Assembly: GCF_003234565.1 (NCBI RefSeq)
Contig: NZ_QKTU01000005.1
Span: 1-64,000, forward strand
Origin: Curtobacterium sp. MCBD17_013
GTDB taxonomy: Bacteria > Actinomycetota > Actinomycetes > Actinomycetales > Microbacteriaceae
Length of the DNA: 64,000 nucleotides
Direction of reading: 5' to 3'
Each line of letters starts with the position of its first letter. The stretch's first letter is position 1. Below are positions 17,051-25,735 of this stretch, piece by piece. Below the pieces are notes generated by a model. That model did no database searches. It had not been told where the DNA came from and saw only the letters and a list, made by a program, of their open reading frames with translations. A program made the translations under genes and the position numbers.

Positions 17051-18088
17051 ATGCTCCTCGCCGCGACATCGACCCCATCCCCCACCGACGAAGCGAAGAC
17101 CATCGTGACGAACGCCTTCACGCAGTTCGTCGACACCTGGCACACGGCGATCACGATCGTGATCGTCGTGGTCCTCGCTGTCGTCCTGCGACTGTTCCTG
17201 CGCCGGGTCATCCGGAACCTCGTCGACCGCATCGTCAACGGTGTGAAGCGTCGGCAGAACGTCGAGGACACGCAGGCCCTCATCGCGTCGCCCCTGCAGA
17301 CCGCGCGTGTGATCCAGCGCACCCGGACGCTCGGCAGTGTGCTCGAGAACGTCGCGACCGTGGTGATCGCCGTCGTGGCGCTCGTCATCATCGCCAGCCA
17401 GTTCGGCGCGAACCTGCTGGGGCTCGTCGCGGGGGCGTCGGTGGTCGCCGCGGGCCTCGCCGTCGGGGCGCAGAGCATCGTCAAGGACCTGCTGTCCGGG
17501 ATCTTCATGATCATCGAGGACCAAGCCGGCGTCGGTGACGTCGTCGACACGGGTCAGGCCACCGGCGTGGTCGAGAACGTCGGCCTGCGGGTCATGCAGG
17601 TCCGTGACGTCAACGGGATCCTCTGGTTCGTACCGAACGGGCAGATCCTCCGCGTCGGGAACATGTCGCAGGGATGGTCCCGTGTCCTCGTCGACGTCAC
17701 CGTCCCGTACGAGACGGACATCGACGCCGTCGAGGACGCACTGCTCGGCGCGGCGGTGGCGATGGCGCAGGAGACCCGCTGGCGGCAGCGCATCGTCGAG
17801 AAGCCGGAGATCTGGGGCCTCCAGACGATCACCGACGGTGCGATGGTGTTCCGGCTCGTCATCAAGACGCGCGCTGCCGAACTCGACGCCGTCGGCCGGG
17901 AGCTCCGGGTCCGCCTCAAGAAGGCGGTCGACGACCTCGGCGTGACGCTGCCCGCCATGGCGATGATCATGCCCGCCGGATGGGAGAACGCCACCTCGAT
18001 CAACGGCGCTCGCCCCCCGCGCACGCATCCGACGCCCGTCACCCGACCGTCCCGCAAGAAGGCCACGGCGCCCCGGGACCCGGCATGA
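17051..18088 (+). CDS. MscS-family mechanosensitive channel
   Basis: A 345-residue membrane protein. A first helix (AITIVIVVVLAVVLRLFL) and a second (NVATVVIAVVALVIIAS) precede the pore-lining helix AGASVVAAGLAVGAQSIVKD and the beta domain starting DLLSGIFMIIEDQ. The tail is basic (RPSRKKATAPRD). The family opens under membrane tension and releases solutes during osmotic downshock. TACCAT ends 10 bases before the ATG, so any leader is very short. The stop overlaps the globin start as ATGA. Confidence 0.93.
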   Translation: MLLAATSTPSPTDEAKTIVTNAFTQFVDTWHTAITIVIVVVLAVVLRLFLRRVIRNLVDRIVNGVKRRQNVEDTQALIASPLQTARVIQRTRTLGSVLENVATVVIAVVALVIIASQFGANLLGLVAGASVVAAGLAVGAQSIVKDLLSGIFMIIEDQAGVGDVVDTGQATGVVENVGLRVMQVRDVNGILWFVPNGQILRVGNMSQGWSRVLVDVTVPYETDIDAVEDALLGAAVAMAQETRWRQRIVEKPEIWGLQTITDGAMVFRLVIKTRAAELDAVGRELRVRLKKAVDDLGVTLPAMAMIMPAGWENATSINGARPPRTHPTPVTRPSRKKATAPRDPA

Positions 18089-18600
18089 GCGGCGACGGCA
18101 CCGAGCGCCCCGCCCACGGCACCGAGCGCCCCGGCGTCGGCGTCGGGCCGCAGCCGATCACGCTCCGCGTCGGCTCGGGCGGCGTGACCCCGGGCGGCGA
18201 GCTCTTCCACCGGATCGGCGGCGCCCCGACGTTCGACCGGCTCGTCCGCGCCTTCTACGAGGGTGTCCAGAGCGACCCCGTCATCTGGCCGATGTACCCG
18301 GCCGAGGACCTGGAGGGCGCGATCTCGCGACTCTCCCTGTTCCTCCAGCAGTACTGGGGCGGACCGACGACCTACTCGGAGGAGCGCGGGCACCCGCGGC
18401 TGCGGATGCGGCACATGCCGTTCCGCGTGACCCCGGATGCGCGGGACCGCTGGTTGCGGCACATGCGCGCCGCCGTCGACGGTCTCGACCTCGCTCCGAT
18501 GGACGAGGCGATGCTCTGGGCGTACCTCGAGCGCGCGGCGCACGCCATGGTGAACGCCGCGGGCGACGTCAGCGGGACAGGCTCCACGCCCGACGCTTGA
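18085..18600 (+). CDS. glbO: group II truncated haemoglobin (HbO type)
   Basis: A 171-residue protein whose globin domain starts near residue 35 (LFHRIGGAPTFDRLVRAFYE) and contains the group II signature FLQQYWGGPTTYSEERGHPRL followed by RMRHMPF, with the proximal haem His. The N-terminal 35 residues are a low-complexity extension with a GTERP duplication; the true start could lie further in. The ATGA overlap with the MscS gene supports the start used here. HbO proteins bind oxygen and are linked to redox or respiratory functions. The 3' end overlaps the convergent downstream gene by 32 bases. Confidence 0.92.
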   Translation: MSGDGTERPAHGTERPGVGVGPQPITLRVGSGGVTPGGELFHRIGGAPTFDRLVRAFYEGVQSDPVIWPMYPAEDLEGAISRLSLFLQQYWGGPTTYSEERGHPRLRMRHMPFRVTPDARDRWLRHMRAAVDGLDLAPMDEAMLWAYLERAAHAMVNAAGDVSGTGSTPDA

Positions 18601-19273
18601 CGAGCACGTGGCCGCGGGTCGTCGTCAGGCGGCTCCACGGCCCCGTCTCGAACAGACGGACGGGTTCACCCTCGGCCAGGAACCCGAGGCTCTCGGCCGC
18701 GAACGCGGCTCCAGCGGGCAGGTGCTCCTCGCCGTTGACGGGCCTTCCCCAGACCTCGGCGCGGACGCGGCGCACGACAGCGTCGCCGGCGGCCGTCGGG
18801 ACGGCTTCTGCCACCTCGGCCATGCCCTCGCGCGCGACCCGGCGGAGCGTGCGCGCATCGATGTCGAGCTGCGCGACCCAGCCACCGCGGGGCGGCGAGA
18901 TCGCGGCCCAGGTCACAGTGTGGACCTCGAGCGGGAGCTCAGCCGTGACGGCGGTCGCCGCGGTCGGGTCCAGTCCGCGTTCCTCGGCGGAGCGGTGCTC
19001 CTCGACGAGCGCGTCGAGCCGGTGGACGAACGACGCGATCGGGACGACGGCGTCGAACTCGACCGGGTCGGCCAACGCGAACGTCCGGAGTCCGAGCACC
19101 GTCGGCACCTCGTCGAGCAACCCGACCGGGTACAGGATCGCCGTGTAGACGGCGAGGACGCCGCCACCGGCGATGAGCCGCACCGATCCGTCCTCCACCC
19201 GGGAGGCCCGCCCCAGGTAGGTGCGGAGGTCGCCGAGGGAGGTGGTGTCGGGAAGCGTGAACGACGGGCTCAT
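18569..19273 (-). CDS. conserved hypothetical protein
   Basis: A 234-residue protein that I cannot assign to a family. It has no signal peptide or membrane segment. The middle has acidic and alanine-rich helices (FVHRLDALVEEHRSAEERG) and the C-terminus reads SRLTTTRGHVLVKRRAW. The start at 19273 (MSPSFTLPDTT) is preceded by TATCCT at 9 bases, fitting a near-leaderless mRNA. Codon use is like that of its neighbours, so it is likely a real gene. Its last 32 bases overlap the end of the globin gene on the other strand. Confidence 0.75.
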   Translation of the reverse strand: MSPSFTLPDTTSLGDLRTYLGRASRVEDGSVRLIAGGGVLAVYTAILYPVGLLDEVPTVLGLRTFALADPVEFDAVVPIASFVHRLDALVEEHRSAEERGLDPTAATAVTAELPLEVHTVTWAAISPPRGGWVAQLDIDARTLRRVAREGMAEVAEAVPTAAGDAVVRRVRAEVWGRPVNGEEHLPAGAAFAAESLGFLAEGEPVRLFETGPWSRLTTTRGHVLVKRRAWSLSR

Positions 19274-19349
19274 CAACGGTCGAGGATAACGGACCGCGCC
19301 CGCGGACCGCTGGGGCACCCCGCTCGGGTGGCTCGTAGACTACGGGGCG

Positions 19350-20237
19350 ATGAACGGCCCAGCGCACGGAGGCCCGACGACGGGCGAACCGGACTTCATG
19401 CCCACCCTCCGGCTCGTGGACACGGGTGCGAGCACCGGCGAGGACATCTTCACCGGGTCGAGCCACTGGTCACCCGGCGGCCGGGTGTTCGGCGGGCAGG
19501 TCCTCGCCCAGTGCGTCGTCGCGGCGCAGACCACGATCGACGGGCGGGCCATCCACTCGATGCACGGGTACTTCCTCCGCCCCGGTGCCATCGACGAGCC
19601 GATCACGTTCGCCGTCGAGCGGATCCACGACGGCCGCTCCTTCGCCACGCGTCGGGTCCAGGCGTACCAGCGGGGTGTGCCGATCTTCTCGATGATCGCC
19701 TCGTTCCAGACGCCCGACACCGGCGTGGAGCACCAGGACACGATGCCCCTGAACGTCCCCGACCCCGAGTCCCTCCCGTCGGCCGCCGAGCTCCTCGCCG
19801 GGATCGACCACCCCGTCGCCCGCCACTGGGCGAAACGGTCGATCGACGTCCGGCACCCCGGAGGGCCGGTGTTCATCGAGGTGACCGGTGAGCGCGTCGC
19901 CCACCAGGCCGTCTGGCTCCGGGTGGCCGGTCACCTGCCCGACGACCCCGCCCTCCACCGTGCCGTGCTCGGTTACGCGAGCGACCTGTCGATCCTCGAG
20001 CCGATCATGCGGCGGCACGGCCTGGCCTGGGGCACGCCGGGCGTCAAGAGCGCGAGCCTCGACCACGCGATGTGGTGGCACCGCGACGGCCGCGCTGATG
20101 ACTGGGTGCTCTACACGCAGGAGTCACCGAGCGCGCAGAGCGGCCGTGGACTGGCGATCGGCCGGATGTTCGACCGTTCGGGCCGCCTGCTGACCACGGT
20201 CGCGCAGGAGGGCATGCTCCGCGTGCCCGGGGCCTGA
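19350..20237 (+). CDS. tesB: acyl-CoA thioesterase II
   Basis: A 295-residue double-hotdog thioesterase that hydrolyses acyl-CoA to free acid and CoA. It shows GRVFGGQVLAQCVVAA, HSMHGYFLRPG and, at the C-terminus, SLDHAMWWHRDGRADDW followed by GRGLAIGRMFDRSGRL, all typical of TesB. Length is normal. TAGACT ends 8 bases before the ATG with no ribosome site, so the leader is absent or very short. The gene stands alone, convergent to nothing and followed by an SDR gene on the same strand. Confidence 0.93.
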   Translation: MNGPAHGGPTTGEPDFMPTLRLVDTGASTGEDIFTGSSHWSPGGRVFGGQVLAQCVVAAQTTIDGRAIHSMHGYFLRPGAIDEPITFAVERIHDGRSFATRRVQAYQRGVPIFSMIASFQTPDTGVEHQDTMPLNVPDPESLPSAAELLAGIDHPVARHWAKRSIDVRHPGGPVFIEVTGERVAHQAVWLRVAGHLPDDPALHRAVLGYASDLSILEPIMRRHGLAWGTPGVKSASLDHAMWWHRDGRADDWVLYTQESPSAQSGRGLAIGRMFDRSGRLLTTVAQEGMLRVPGA

Positions 20238-20338
20238 GCGGGGGTCTGACGGTCCCAGGAAGACCCGACGACTCCCCCACGGCTCCGGGCGCGCCCACGA
20301 TGCTCATGTCCCCGTCACCAGACAGAGAGCAGAGCACC

Positions 20339-21079
20339 ATGGACATCAACGGACGCAGCGTCTTCATCGTCGGAGGGACCTCCGGCATCGGCCTCGGACT
20401 CGCCAGACGGTTCGCCGCGGCGGGCAGCACCGTCGTCGTCGGCGGGCGGAACGTCGACCGTGTCGACGACCTCGAGACCGTCGTCGTCGACGTCACCGAT
20501 CTGGCCTCCGTCCTCCACGCACGCGACACCGTCCTGCGGGACCACCCGGACCTCGACGTCGTCGTCACGATGTCGGGCGTGATGCTCCTCGAGGACCTCC
20601 GCGATCCGGCCCACTTCGCGCAGACCGCGGTGACCGTCGACGTCAACCTCCTCGGGACGATCCGGGTCATCGACGCGTTCACGCCGCACCTCATCGCGCG
20701 TGGCGGCGGTGACCTCATCACGGTGACGTCGGGGATCGCGTTCCTCCCGTTCCCCCTCATGGCGAGCTACGCGGCGTCGAAGGCCGGGGTGCACGCGTAC
20801 TCGGAGGCCCTCCGCGCGCAGCTCGCCGGCACCGGGGTCGCCGTCACCGAGCTCGTCCCGCCCGCGGTCGACACGGGTGACCAGGGCGCGGTCAACCCCG
20901 CGGCCCTGCCGCTGGAGGGGTTCCTGGACGAGGTGACCGACCTGCTCACCCAGGACCCGACGCCCCACGAGATCCTGGTGCAGGGCGTGCAGATGCACCG
21001 CTGGGCGGAGCGTGACGGCACGTACGCGGACCTCGTGGCACGACGGTCGGCAGCGCTCGCGAACCTGCCCGGGCGCTGA
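20339..21079 (+). CDS. SDR-family oxidoreductase, DltE-like
   Basis: A 246-residue short-chain dehydrogenase. The nucleotide motif is GGTSGIG near residue 12, the NNAG-equivalent is MSGVM, and the catalytic residues are Ser in VTSGIAF and YxxxK in YAASK. The substrate segment LVPPAVDTG resembles DltE-type SDRs. I start at MDINGRS (20339); an ATG at 20300 would add 13 unlikely residues. The substrate is unknown. Confidence 0.87.
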   Translation: MDINGRSVFIVGGTSGIGLGLARRFAAAGSTVVVGGRNVDRVDDLETVVVDVTDLASVLHARDTVLRDHPDLDVVVTMSGVMLLEDLRDPAHFAQTAVTVDVNLLGTIRVIDAFTPHLIARGGGDLITVTSGIAFLPFPLMASYAASKAGVHAYSEALRAQLAGTGVAVTELVPPAVDTGDQGAVNPAALPLEGFLDEVTDLLTQDPTPHEILVQGVQMHRWAERDGTYADLVARRSAALANLPGR

Positions 21080-21105
21080 CCGGCAGCCGAACCCGGCAAG
21101 CGGGT

Positions 21106-21135
21106 CGTGGGCGGCGGCACCGGCCGTCGCCCACG
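21106..21135. terminator. bidirectional terminator hairpin
   Basis: CGTGGGCGGCGGC pairs with GCCGTCGCCCACG (one wobble) across an ACCG loop, between the convergent SDR and thioesterase genes. Confidence 0.65.
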
Positions 21136-21141
21136 ACGGTC

Positions 21142-21624
21142 CTACGGGCGCGAGAACGCCACGGGCTCCTCGCGGTACGCCTCGCACGCGGCACGCTCGA
21201 CGTCGGTGAGGCGGCGCGGGCGGTTCGTCTCGGCGTCGACGAGCACGAGCGAGGTGGTCGCCCGGGTGAACACGACGAAGGGGTCAGTACCGGCGGGCGA
21301 GCAGACCTCGTACGAGACGTCGATGCTCGCCCCGCCGATCCGCCCGACCCACATCTGGATGTCGAGCGGCCGCCGGAGGTACGGGATCGACTGCAGGTAC
21401 TCGAGTCGCTGTCCGGCGATCACCGTCAACGTCCCGGATCCGGGGCGACCGTCGATGATCGGCGGCGGCGTCTCGGACGTGCCCTCGAGTTCCTCGGGGT
21501 CCGGCGCCCAGAACGCGAGGATGCGTGCTTCCTCCAGGAGCCGGAGCATCGCCGAGTTGTTGACGTGCCCGTACGCGTCGATGTCACTCCACCGGATGCG
21601 GACGGGCACGCGCAGTCGTGCCAC
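21142..21624 (-). CDS. acyl-CoA thioesterase, 4HBT hotdog family
   Basis: A 160-residue single-hotdog protein with the 4-hydroxybenzoyl-CoA thioesterase signature RWSDIDAYGHVNNSAMLRLLEEARI, where Asp and His shape the active site. The remaining strands (YLRRPLDIQMWVGRIG) also fit. The GTG at 21624 begins two bases after the ettA stop, so it is the second gene of an ettA operon, an arrangement I recall from other actinobacteria. The physiological acyl-CoA is unknown. Confidence 0.88.
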   Translation of the reverse strand: MARLRVPVRIRWSDIDAYGHVNNSAMLRLLEEARILAFWAPDPEELEGTSETPPPIIDGRPGSGTLTVIAGQRLEYLQSIPYLRRPLDIQMWVGRIGGASIDVSYEVCSPAGTDPFVVFTRATTSLVLVDAETNRPRRLTDVERAACEAYREEPVAFSRP

Positions 21625-21626
21625 CG

Positions 21627-23312
21627 TCAGTCCCGCGTGAGCTTGCGGTACGTCGCCCGGCCGGGCTTGGCGGCATCGGCGCCGAGGCGCTGGATCTTGT
21701 TCTCCTCGTAGGCCTGGAAGTTGCCCTCGAACCAGTACCAGTTCGGCACGCCGTCCTCGTTCACGCCCTCCCACGCGAGGATGTGCGTCGCGATGCGGTC
21801 GAGGAACCACCGGTCGTGGGTGATGACCACGGCACAGCCCGGGAACTCGAGGAGGGCGTTCTCCAGGCTGCCGAGGGTCTCGACGTCGAGGTCGTTCGTC
21901 GGCTCGTCGAGGAGCAGGAGGTTGCCCCCCTGCTTGAGCGTCAGCGCGAGGTTCAGTCGGTTGCGCTCACCACCGGAGAGCACGCCGGCCTTCTTCTGCT
22001 GGTCCGGGCCCTTGAACCCGAACTGCGACACGTACGCGCGCGACGGGATCTCGGTCTTGCCCACCTGGATGAAGTCGAGGCCATCGGACACGACCTCCCA
22101 CAGGTTCTTGTTCGGGTCGATGCCGCCGCGCGTCTGGTCGACGTACGAGATGTCGACGGTCTCGCCGATCTTGAGGTCGCCGGCGTCGAGGGGCTCGAGG
22201 CCGACGATCGTCTTGAACAGCGTCGTCTTGCCCACGCCGTTCGGGCCGATGACGCCGACGATGCCGTTGCGCGGCAGCGTGAACGACAGGTTGTCGATGA
22301 TGATCCGCTCGCCGAACTGCTTGTGCAGCTTGGCCGCGTCGATGACCTGCGAGCCGAGGCGCGGCCCCACGGGGATCACGATCTCCTCGAAGTCGAGCTT
22401 GCGCGTCCGCTCGGCCTCGGCCGCCATCTCCTCGTAGCGGGCGAGGCGGGCCTTCGACTTCGCCTGGCGGCCCTTGGAGTTGCTCCGCACCCAGTCGAGC
22501 TCGTCCGACAGACGCTTGGCGAGCTTGGCGTCCTTCTTGCCCTGCACCTCGAGGCGCGCACGCTTCTTCTCGAGGTACGTCGAGTAGTTGCCCTCGTACG
22601 GGTAGAGCCGTCCGCGGTCGACCTCGGCGATCCACTCGGCGACGTGGTCGAGGAAGTACCGGTCGTGGGTCACGGCGAGGACGGCGCCGGGGTACTGCTG
22701 CAGGTGCTGCTCGAGCCACAGCACGCTCTCGGCGTCGAGGTGGTTCGTCGGCTCGTCGAGCAGGAGCAGGTCGGGCTTCTGCAGCAGGAGCTTGCAGAGG
22801 GCGACGCGGCGCTTCTCGCCACCGGAGAGGTGCGAGACGACCTCGTCCGCCGGCGGGCACTGGAGCGCCGCCATGGCCTGCTCGAGCTGCGAGTCGAGGT
22901 CCCACGCGTCGGCCGCGTCGATCTCTTCCTGCAGGGTGCCCATCTCGGCCAGGAGCGCGTCGAAGTCGGCGTCCGGCTCGGCCATCTGGGCGGAGATCTC
23001 GTTGAAGCGGTCGAGCTTGGCCTTGATCGGGCCGACGCCTTCCTGCACGTTCTCGAGGACCGTCTTGTCCTCGTCGAGCTCCGGCTCCTGCATGAGGATG
23101 CCGACCGTGAACCCCGGCGTGAGCTTGGCCTCGCCGTTCGACGGCTGGTCGAGGCCGGCCATGATCTTGAGGATCGTCGACTTGCCAGCGCCGTTCGGGC
23201 CGACGACGCCGATCTTGGCGCCGGGCAGGAACGACATCGTGACGTCGTCGAGGATCAGTTTCTCGCCGACCGACTTGCGGGCGCGGACCATTTGGTAGAT
23301 GTACTCAGCCAT
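21627..23312 (-). CDS. ettA: energy-dependent translational throttle protein EttA (ABC-F)
   Basis: A 561-residue ABC-F ATPase that binds the ribosomal E site and gates entry into elongation according to ADP/ATP ratio. Domain 1 has GPNGAGKST and LSGGEKRR, domain 2 has GPNGVGKTT and LSGGERNR, each with LLLLDEPTN. The arm and linker regions that distinguish EttA are visible, including SNSKGRQAKSKARLARYEEM. There are no membrane segments. TAGACT at 23322-23327 ends 9 bases before the ATG, so the leader is at most a couple of bases. Confidence 0.96.
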   Translation of the reverse strand: MAEYIYQMVRARKSVGEKLILDDVTMSFLPGAKIGVVGPNGAGKSTILKIMAGLDQPSNGEAKLTPGFTVGILMQEPELDEDKTVLENVQEGVGPIKAKLDRFNEISAQMAEPDADFDALLAEMGTLQEEIDAADAWDLDSQLEQAMAALQCPPADEVVSHLSGGEKRRVALCKLLLQKPDLLLLDEPTNHLDAESVLWLEQHLQQYPGAVLAVTHDRYFLDHVAEWIAEVDRGRLYPYEGNYSTYLEKKRARLEVQGKKDAKLAKRLSDELDWVRSNSKGRQAKSKARLARYEEMAAEAERTRKLDFEEIVIPVGPRLGSQVIDAAKLHKQFGERIIIDNLSFTLPRNGIVGVIGPNGVGKTTLFKTIVGLEPLDAGDLKIGETVDISYVDQTRGGIDPNKNLWEVVSDGLDFIQVGKTEIPSRAYVSQFGFKGPDQQKKAGVLSGGERNRLNLALTLKQGGNLLLLDEPTNDLDVETLGSLENALLEFPGCAVVITHDRWFLDRIATHILAWEGVNEDGVPNWYWFEGNFQAYEENKIQRLGADAAKPGRATYRKLTRD

Positions 23313-23371
23313 GTCTCGTCCAGTCTACTGAGGGGTACGGAGGACAGCGGGGGCGGTGATCACCACCGGCG

Positions 23372-23863
23372 TCATTGGATGCTCTCGGTCTTGCCGATCA
23401 GGCACTTGCCCGTGCTGAGCACGGGAGCCGTCTCGCTCACGAACGCCGCGCCGCGGAACTGACCGATGAGGCAGGTGGACCCGACGAGCACCGACACCTG
23501 GATCGAGTCGGCGGCGCGACCGATCGAGGTCGTGTCCGGCGTGATCTGCATCGCCTTCTTCGGGAACCCCGCGTTCACGAGGGAGTTCACGATCGCCGCG
23601 TCGTCGGGGTGCGCGTTCGACGTGGTGAGCGTGTGCGCGGCGTCGTCGAACCGGCCCTTCGCCGCGATGGCGGCGGCGTCCATCGTCGCGGTCGGGACGG
23701 GGACGTCCGTCGGGGTCGAGATCGCCGTGGCCGTCGTGCTCGCGGAGACGCTGCTGCTCGGCGGTGCGGACACCGTGTCGTGGTCACCGCCGCCCGTGCA
23801 GGCGCTCACGCCGATCCCAGCGAGCATCGTGATCGCCAGGACCATCGGGAGCCTGCCTCGCAT
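23372..23863 (-). CDS. small secreted lipoprotein
   Basis: A 163-residue lipoprotein. The signal peptide MRGRLPMVLAITMLAGIGVSAC ends in a good lipobox (GVSAC). A Ser/Thr/Pro-rich linker of about 40 residues leads to a compact C-terminal domain with the two-cysteine segments STCLIGQF and TGKCLIGK. It resembles short actinobacterial lipoproteins of an unassigned family (I suspect DUF6993, from memory only). AGGAAGGA lies 7 bases before the ATG at 23863. The function is unknown; it lies between ettA and an SSB paralog without obvious coupling. Confidence 0.8.
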   Translation of the reverse strand: MRGRLPMVLAITMLAGIGVSACTGGGDHDTVSAPPSSSVSASTTATAISTPTDVPVPTATMDAAAIAAKGRFDDAAHTLTTSNAHPDDAAIVNSLVNAGFPKKAMQITPDTTSIGRAADSIQVSVLVGSTCLIGQFRGAAFVSETAPVLSTGKCLIGKTESIQ

Positions 23864-23952
23864 GGACGCGTCCTTCCTGCGACGGCGGTCCCCCCGGCGG
23901 CGCCGCACCAGTGTACGGGCAGGACCCGGGCGGGCCGGGAGACCACTGCCCG

Positions 23953-24627
23953 TCACGCCGTGGCGTCCACCGCGAGGGCCGAGGGGTCGTGACGGTCCGG
24001 GCCAGGGGCCGGTGCGGCGTCGTCGTCGGGCACGACGCCGTCGGGGCCCACGCCCGCGAACTCCGGTGCCACGAACATCCCCGGTGTCGAGGCGAGACCG
24101 TCGCCATCCGGGCCGCCGTCGTCCAGGTTCCCGTCCATGGAGCCAGCGTCGTCGGCACCGGGCGTCGCCCCCAGCGCGCCGGCTGCGACCTCGACCGCGA
24201 CGGCACCGGCCACCGCGCGTTCCTCGGCCGACGGCGCGTCACCCGGAGCCGCCATCTCGTCGGCCGTCTGCCGCGGCGTGCGGCGCCACTGACCGCGCCC
24301 GTAGGCCAGGTCGTGCCCGATTGCGTCGGCGTCGATCTCGACCGCGAGCCCCGACCGGTCCTGGCGCTCCCACGTCCGGACCCGCAACCGCCCCGCGACG
24401 AGCACCCGGTCCCCCTTGACGACGGAACCGGTGCAGTTCGACGCCAGGCTGCGGAACGCGGTGACCGTGAACCAGTTCGTGTCGCCGTTCACCCAGGCGG
24501 AGTTGGCGCGGTCCCACCGCCGCGACGGCGACGCCAGTCGGAAGCTCGTGATGGCCAGGCCGGTCCCCGTGACGAGGTGCCGTGGTTCGGTCGCGACGAT
24601 GCCGCGGATGGTGATCGTGTCGTTCAT
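23953..24627 (-). CDS. single-stranded DNA-binding protein paralog
   Basis: A 224-residue protein with an N-terminal OB fold: DTITIRGIVATEPRHL, then TNWFTVTAFRSLASN and KGDRVLVAGRLRVRTW. The linker after residue 115 is long, acidic and Gly/Ala-rich. The C-terminus ends PSALAVDATA and lacks the conserved acidic DDDIPF tip that recruits repair proteins, so it is probably not the main replicative SSB. The start at 24627 is preceded by the weak hexamer GACGAT at 6 bases. A recombination or stress role is possible. Confidence 0.88.
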   Translation of the reverse strand: MNDTITIRGIVATEPRHLVTGTGLAITSFRLASPSRRWDRANSAWVNGDTNWFTVTAFRSLASNCTGSVVKGDRVLVAGRLRVRTWERQDRSGLAVEIDADAIGHDLAYGRGQWRRTPRQTADEMAAPGDAPSAEERAVAGAVAVEVAAGALGATPGADDAGSMDGNLDDGGPDGDGLASTPGMFVAPEFAGVGPDGVVPDDDAAPAPGPDRHDPSALAVDATA

Positions 24628-24721
24628 GCCCCGATCGTCGGGCCTGGCCCAACGCGGCGAGGCGCTGTCGACCACACCGGTGGACAACCGCCTCGACGGG
24701 TCCCTTGGGGACGACGTCCGG

Positions 24722-24949
24722 TCAGTGGGCGCGGAACTCGGGCCGCTCGGCCAATGGCCCGAGCGCCGCGTGCACGGCACGCTTCGCCGACTCGAGCGTC
24801 GGGTACGACGCGTGTCGATCCTCCCGGCCGTAGAGCGCGACGCGGAACCCGGCTTCGGTGCGGTGGATGCTGCCCACCGCACCGGCCGGTCCGATAGCGA
24901 CCCAGGTGTCCGTCGTGCGTGTGGTGACACGCTCGTCCGTCGTCGTCAT
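24722..24949 (-). CDS. small hypothetical protein
   Basis: A 75-residue soluble protein with a Thr-rich start and a compact domain reading VGSIHRTEAGFRVALYG then YPTLESAKRAVHAAL, which suggests a small alpha-beta fold. GAGGAGG lies 9 bases before the ATG. I do not recognise the family. It is a separate gene between the SSB paralog and msrA. Confidence 0.6.
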   Translation of the reverse strand: MTTTDERVTTRTTDTWVAIGPAGAVGSIHRTEAGFRVALYGREDRHASYPTLESAKRAVHAALGPLAERPEFRAH

Positions 24950-25003
24950 CGTCGACCACCTCCTCGTGGTCCCGCGCCGTCCGACGACCGGATCGGTGTC
25001 CGG

Positions 25004-25531
25004 CTACGACGCCAGGATGTACTGAGCGTACGCCCGGCGCACCTTGTTCACCTTGGGCACCGCGACGGCCATGCAGTAGCCCTGACCCGGGTTCTTCGCG
25101 AAGAAGTCCTGGTGGTACTCCTCGGCCCGGTAGAACTCCGTGAGCGGCTCGATCGTCGTGACGATGGTGCCGTCCCAGATGTCAGCCGCACGCTCGATCG
25201 CGCGCTCGAACAGGGCACGCTGCTCGTCGTCGGCCGGGAACATCGCCGACCGGTACTGGGTGCCGACGTCGGCGCCCTGACGGTTGAGCTGGCGCGGGTC
25301 GTGCAGCGTGAAGAAGACGTCGAGGATGACGTCGGCGGGGATCACGGTCTCGTCGAAGGTGACGGCGACCGCTTCGGCGTGCCCGGTCCGGCCGGTGCAC
25401 ACGAGCTCGTACGAGGGGTCGGCGACCGTCCCGCCGACGTAACCGGACACGACGTCCTGCACGCCCTGGAGCGTGCGGTACACCGCGTCGAGACACCAGA
25501 AACAACCACCTGCGAGCACGAACGTCGTCAT
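25004..25531 (-). CDS. msrA: peptide methionine sulfoxide reductase A
   Basis: A 175-residue repair enzyme that reduces methionine-S-sulfoxide in proteins and free amino acids. The catalytic motif GGCFWC lies at residues 8-13 with Cys10 as nucleophile. Family segments GYVGG, GRTGHAEAVAVTFD and AEEYHQDFF are present. Recycling cysteines further on are not obvious apart from GYCMAVA. The ATG follows TAGGTT by 6 bases. Confidence 0.96.
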   Translation of the reverse strand: MTTFVLAGGCFWCLDAVYRTLQGVQDVVSGYVGGTVADPSYELVCTGRTGHAEAVAVTFDETVIPADVILDVFFTLHDPRQLNRQGADVGTQYRSAMFPADDEQRALFERAIERAADIWDGTIVTTIEPLTEFYRAEEYHQDFFAKNPGQGYCMAVAVPKVNKVRRAYAQYILAS

Positions 25532-25537
25532 GGGGGC

Positions 25538-25543
25538 AACCTA
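25538..25543 (-). promoter_or_regulatory. leaderless-type -10 of msrA
   Basis: TAGGTT on the minus strand ends 6 bases before the msrA ATG. Confidence 0.5.
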
Positions 25544-25735
25544 CCTTCCGCGGCCGGGCGACTCCCGGCTGGGTGGTCAACGACGACGGGCCCCTCGCCA
25601 TTCCCCGGCCCGCCCTCCACACGGGAGGCACGGCGCCCGTCGTCCACACCGGTCGCGGTCGCGCGCTGCGCTGTCGGCGGGTGCTCCTAGCGTCGTCGTC
25701 GAGCCGGGAACCGCCTGGCGGACGAGGAGGCGACA

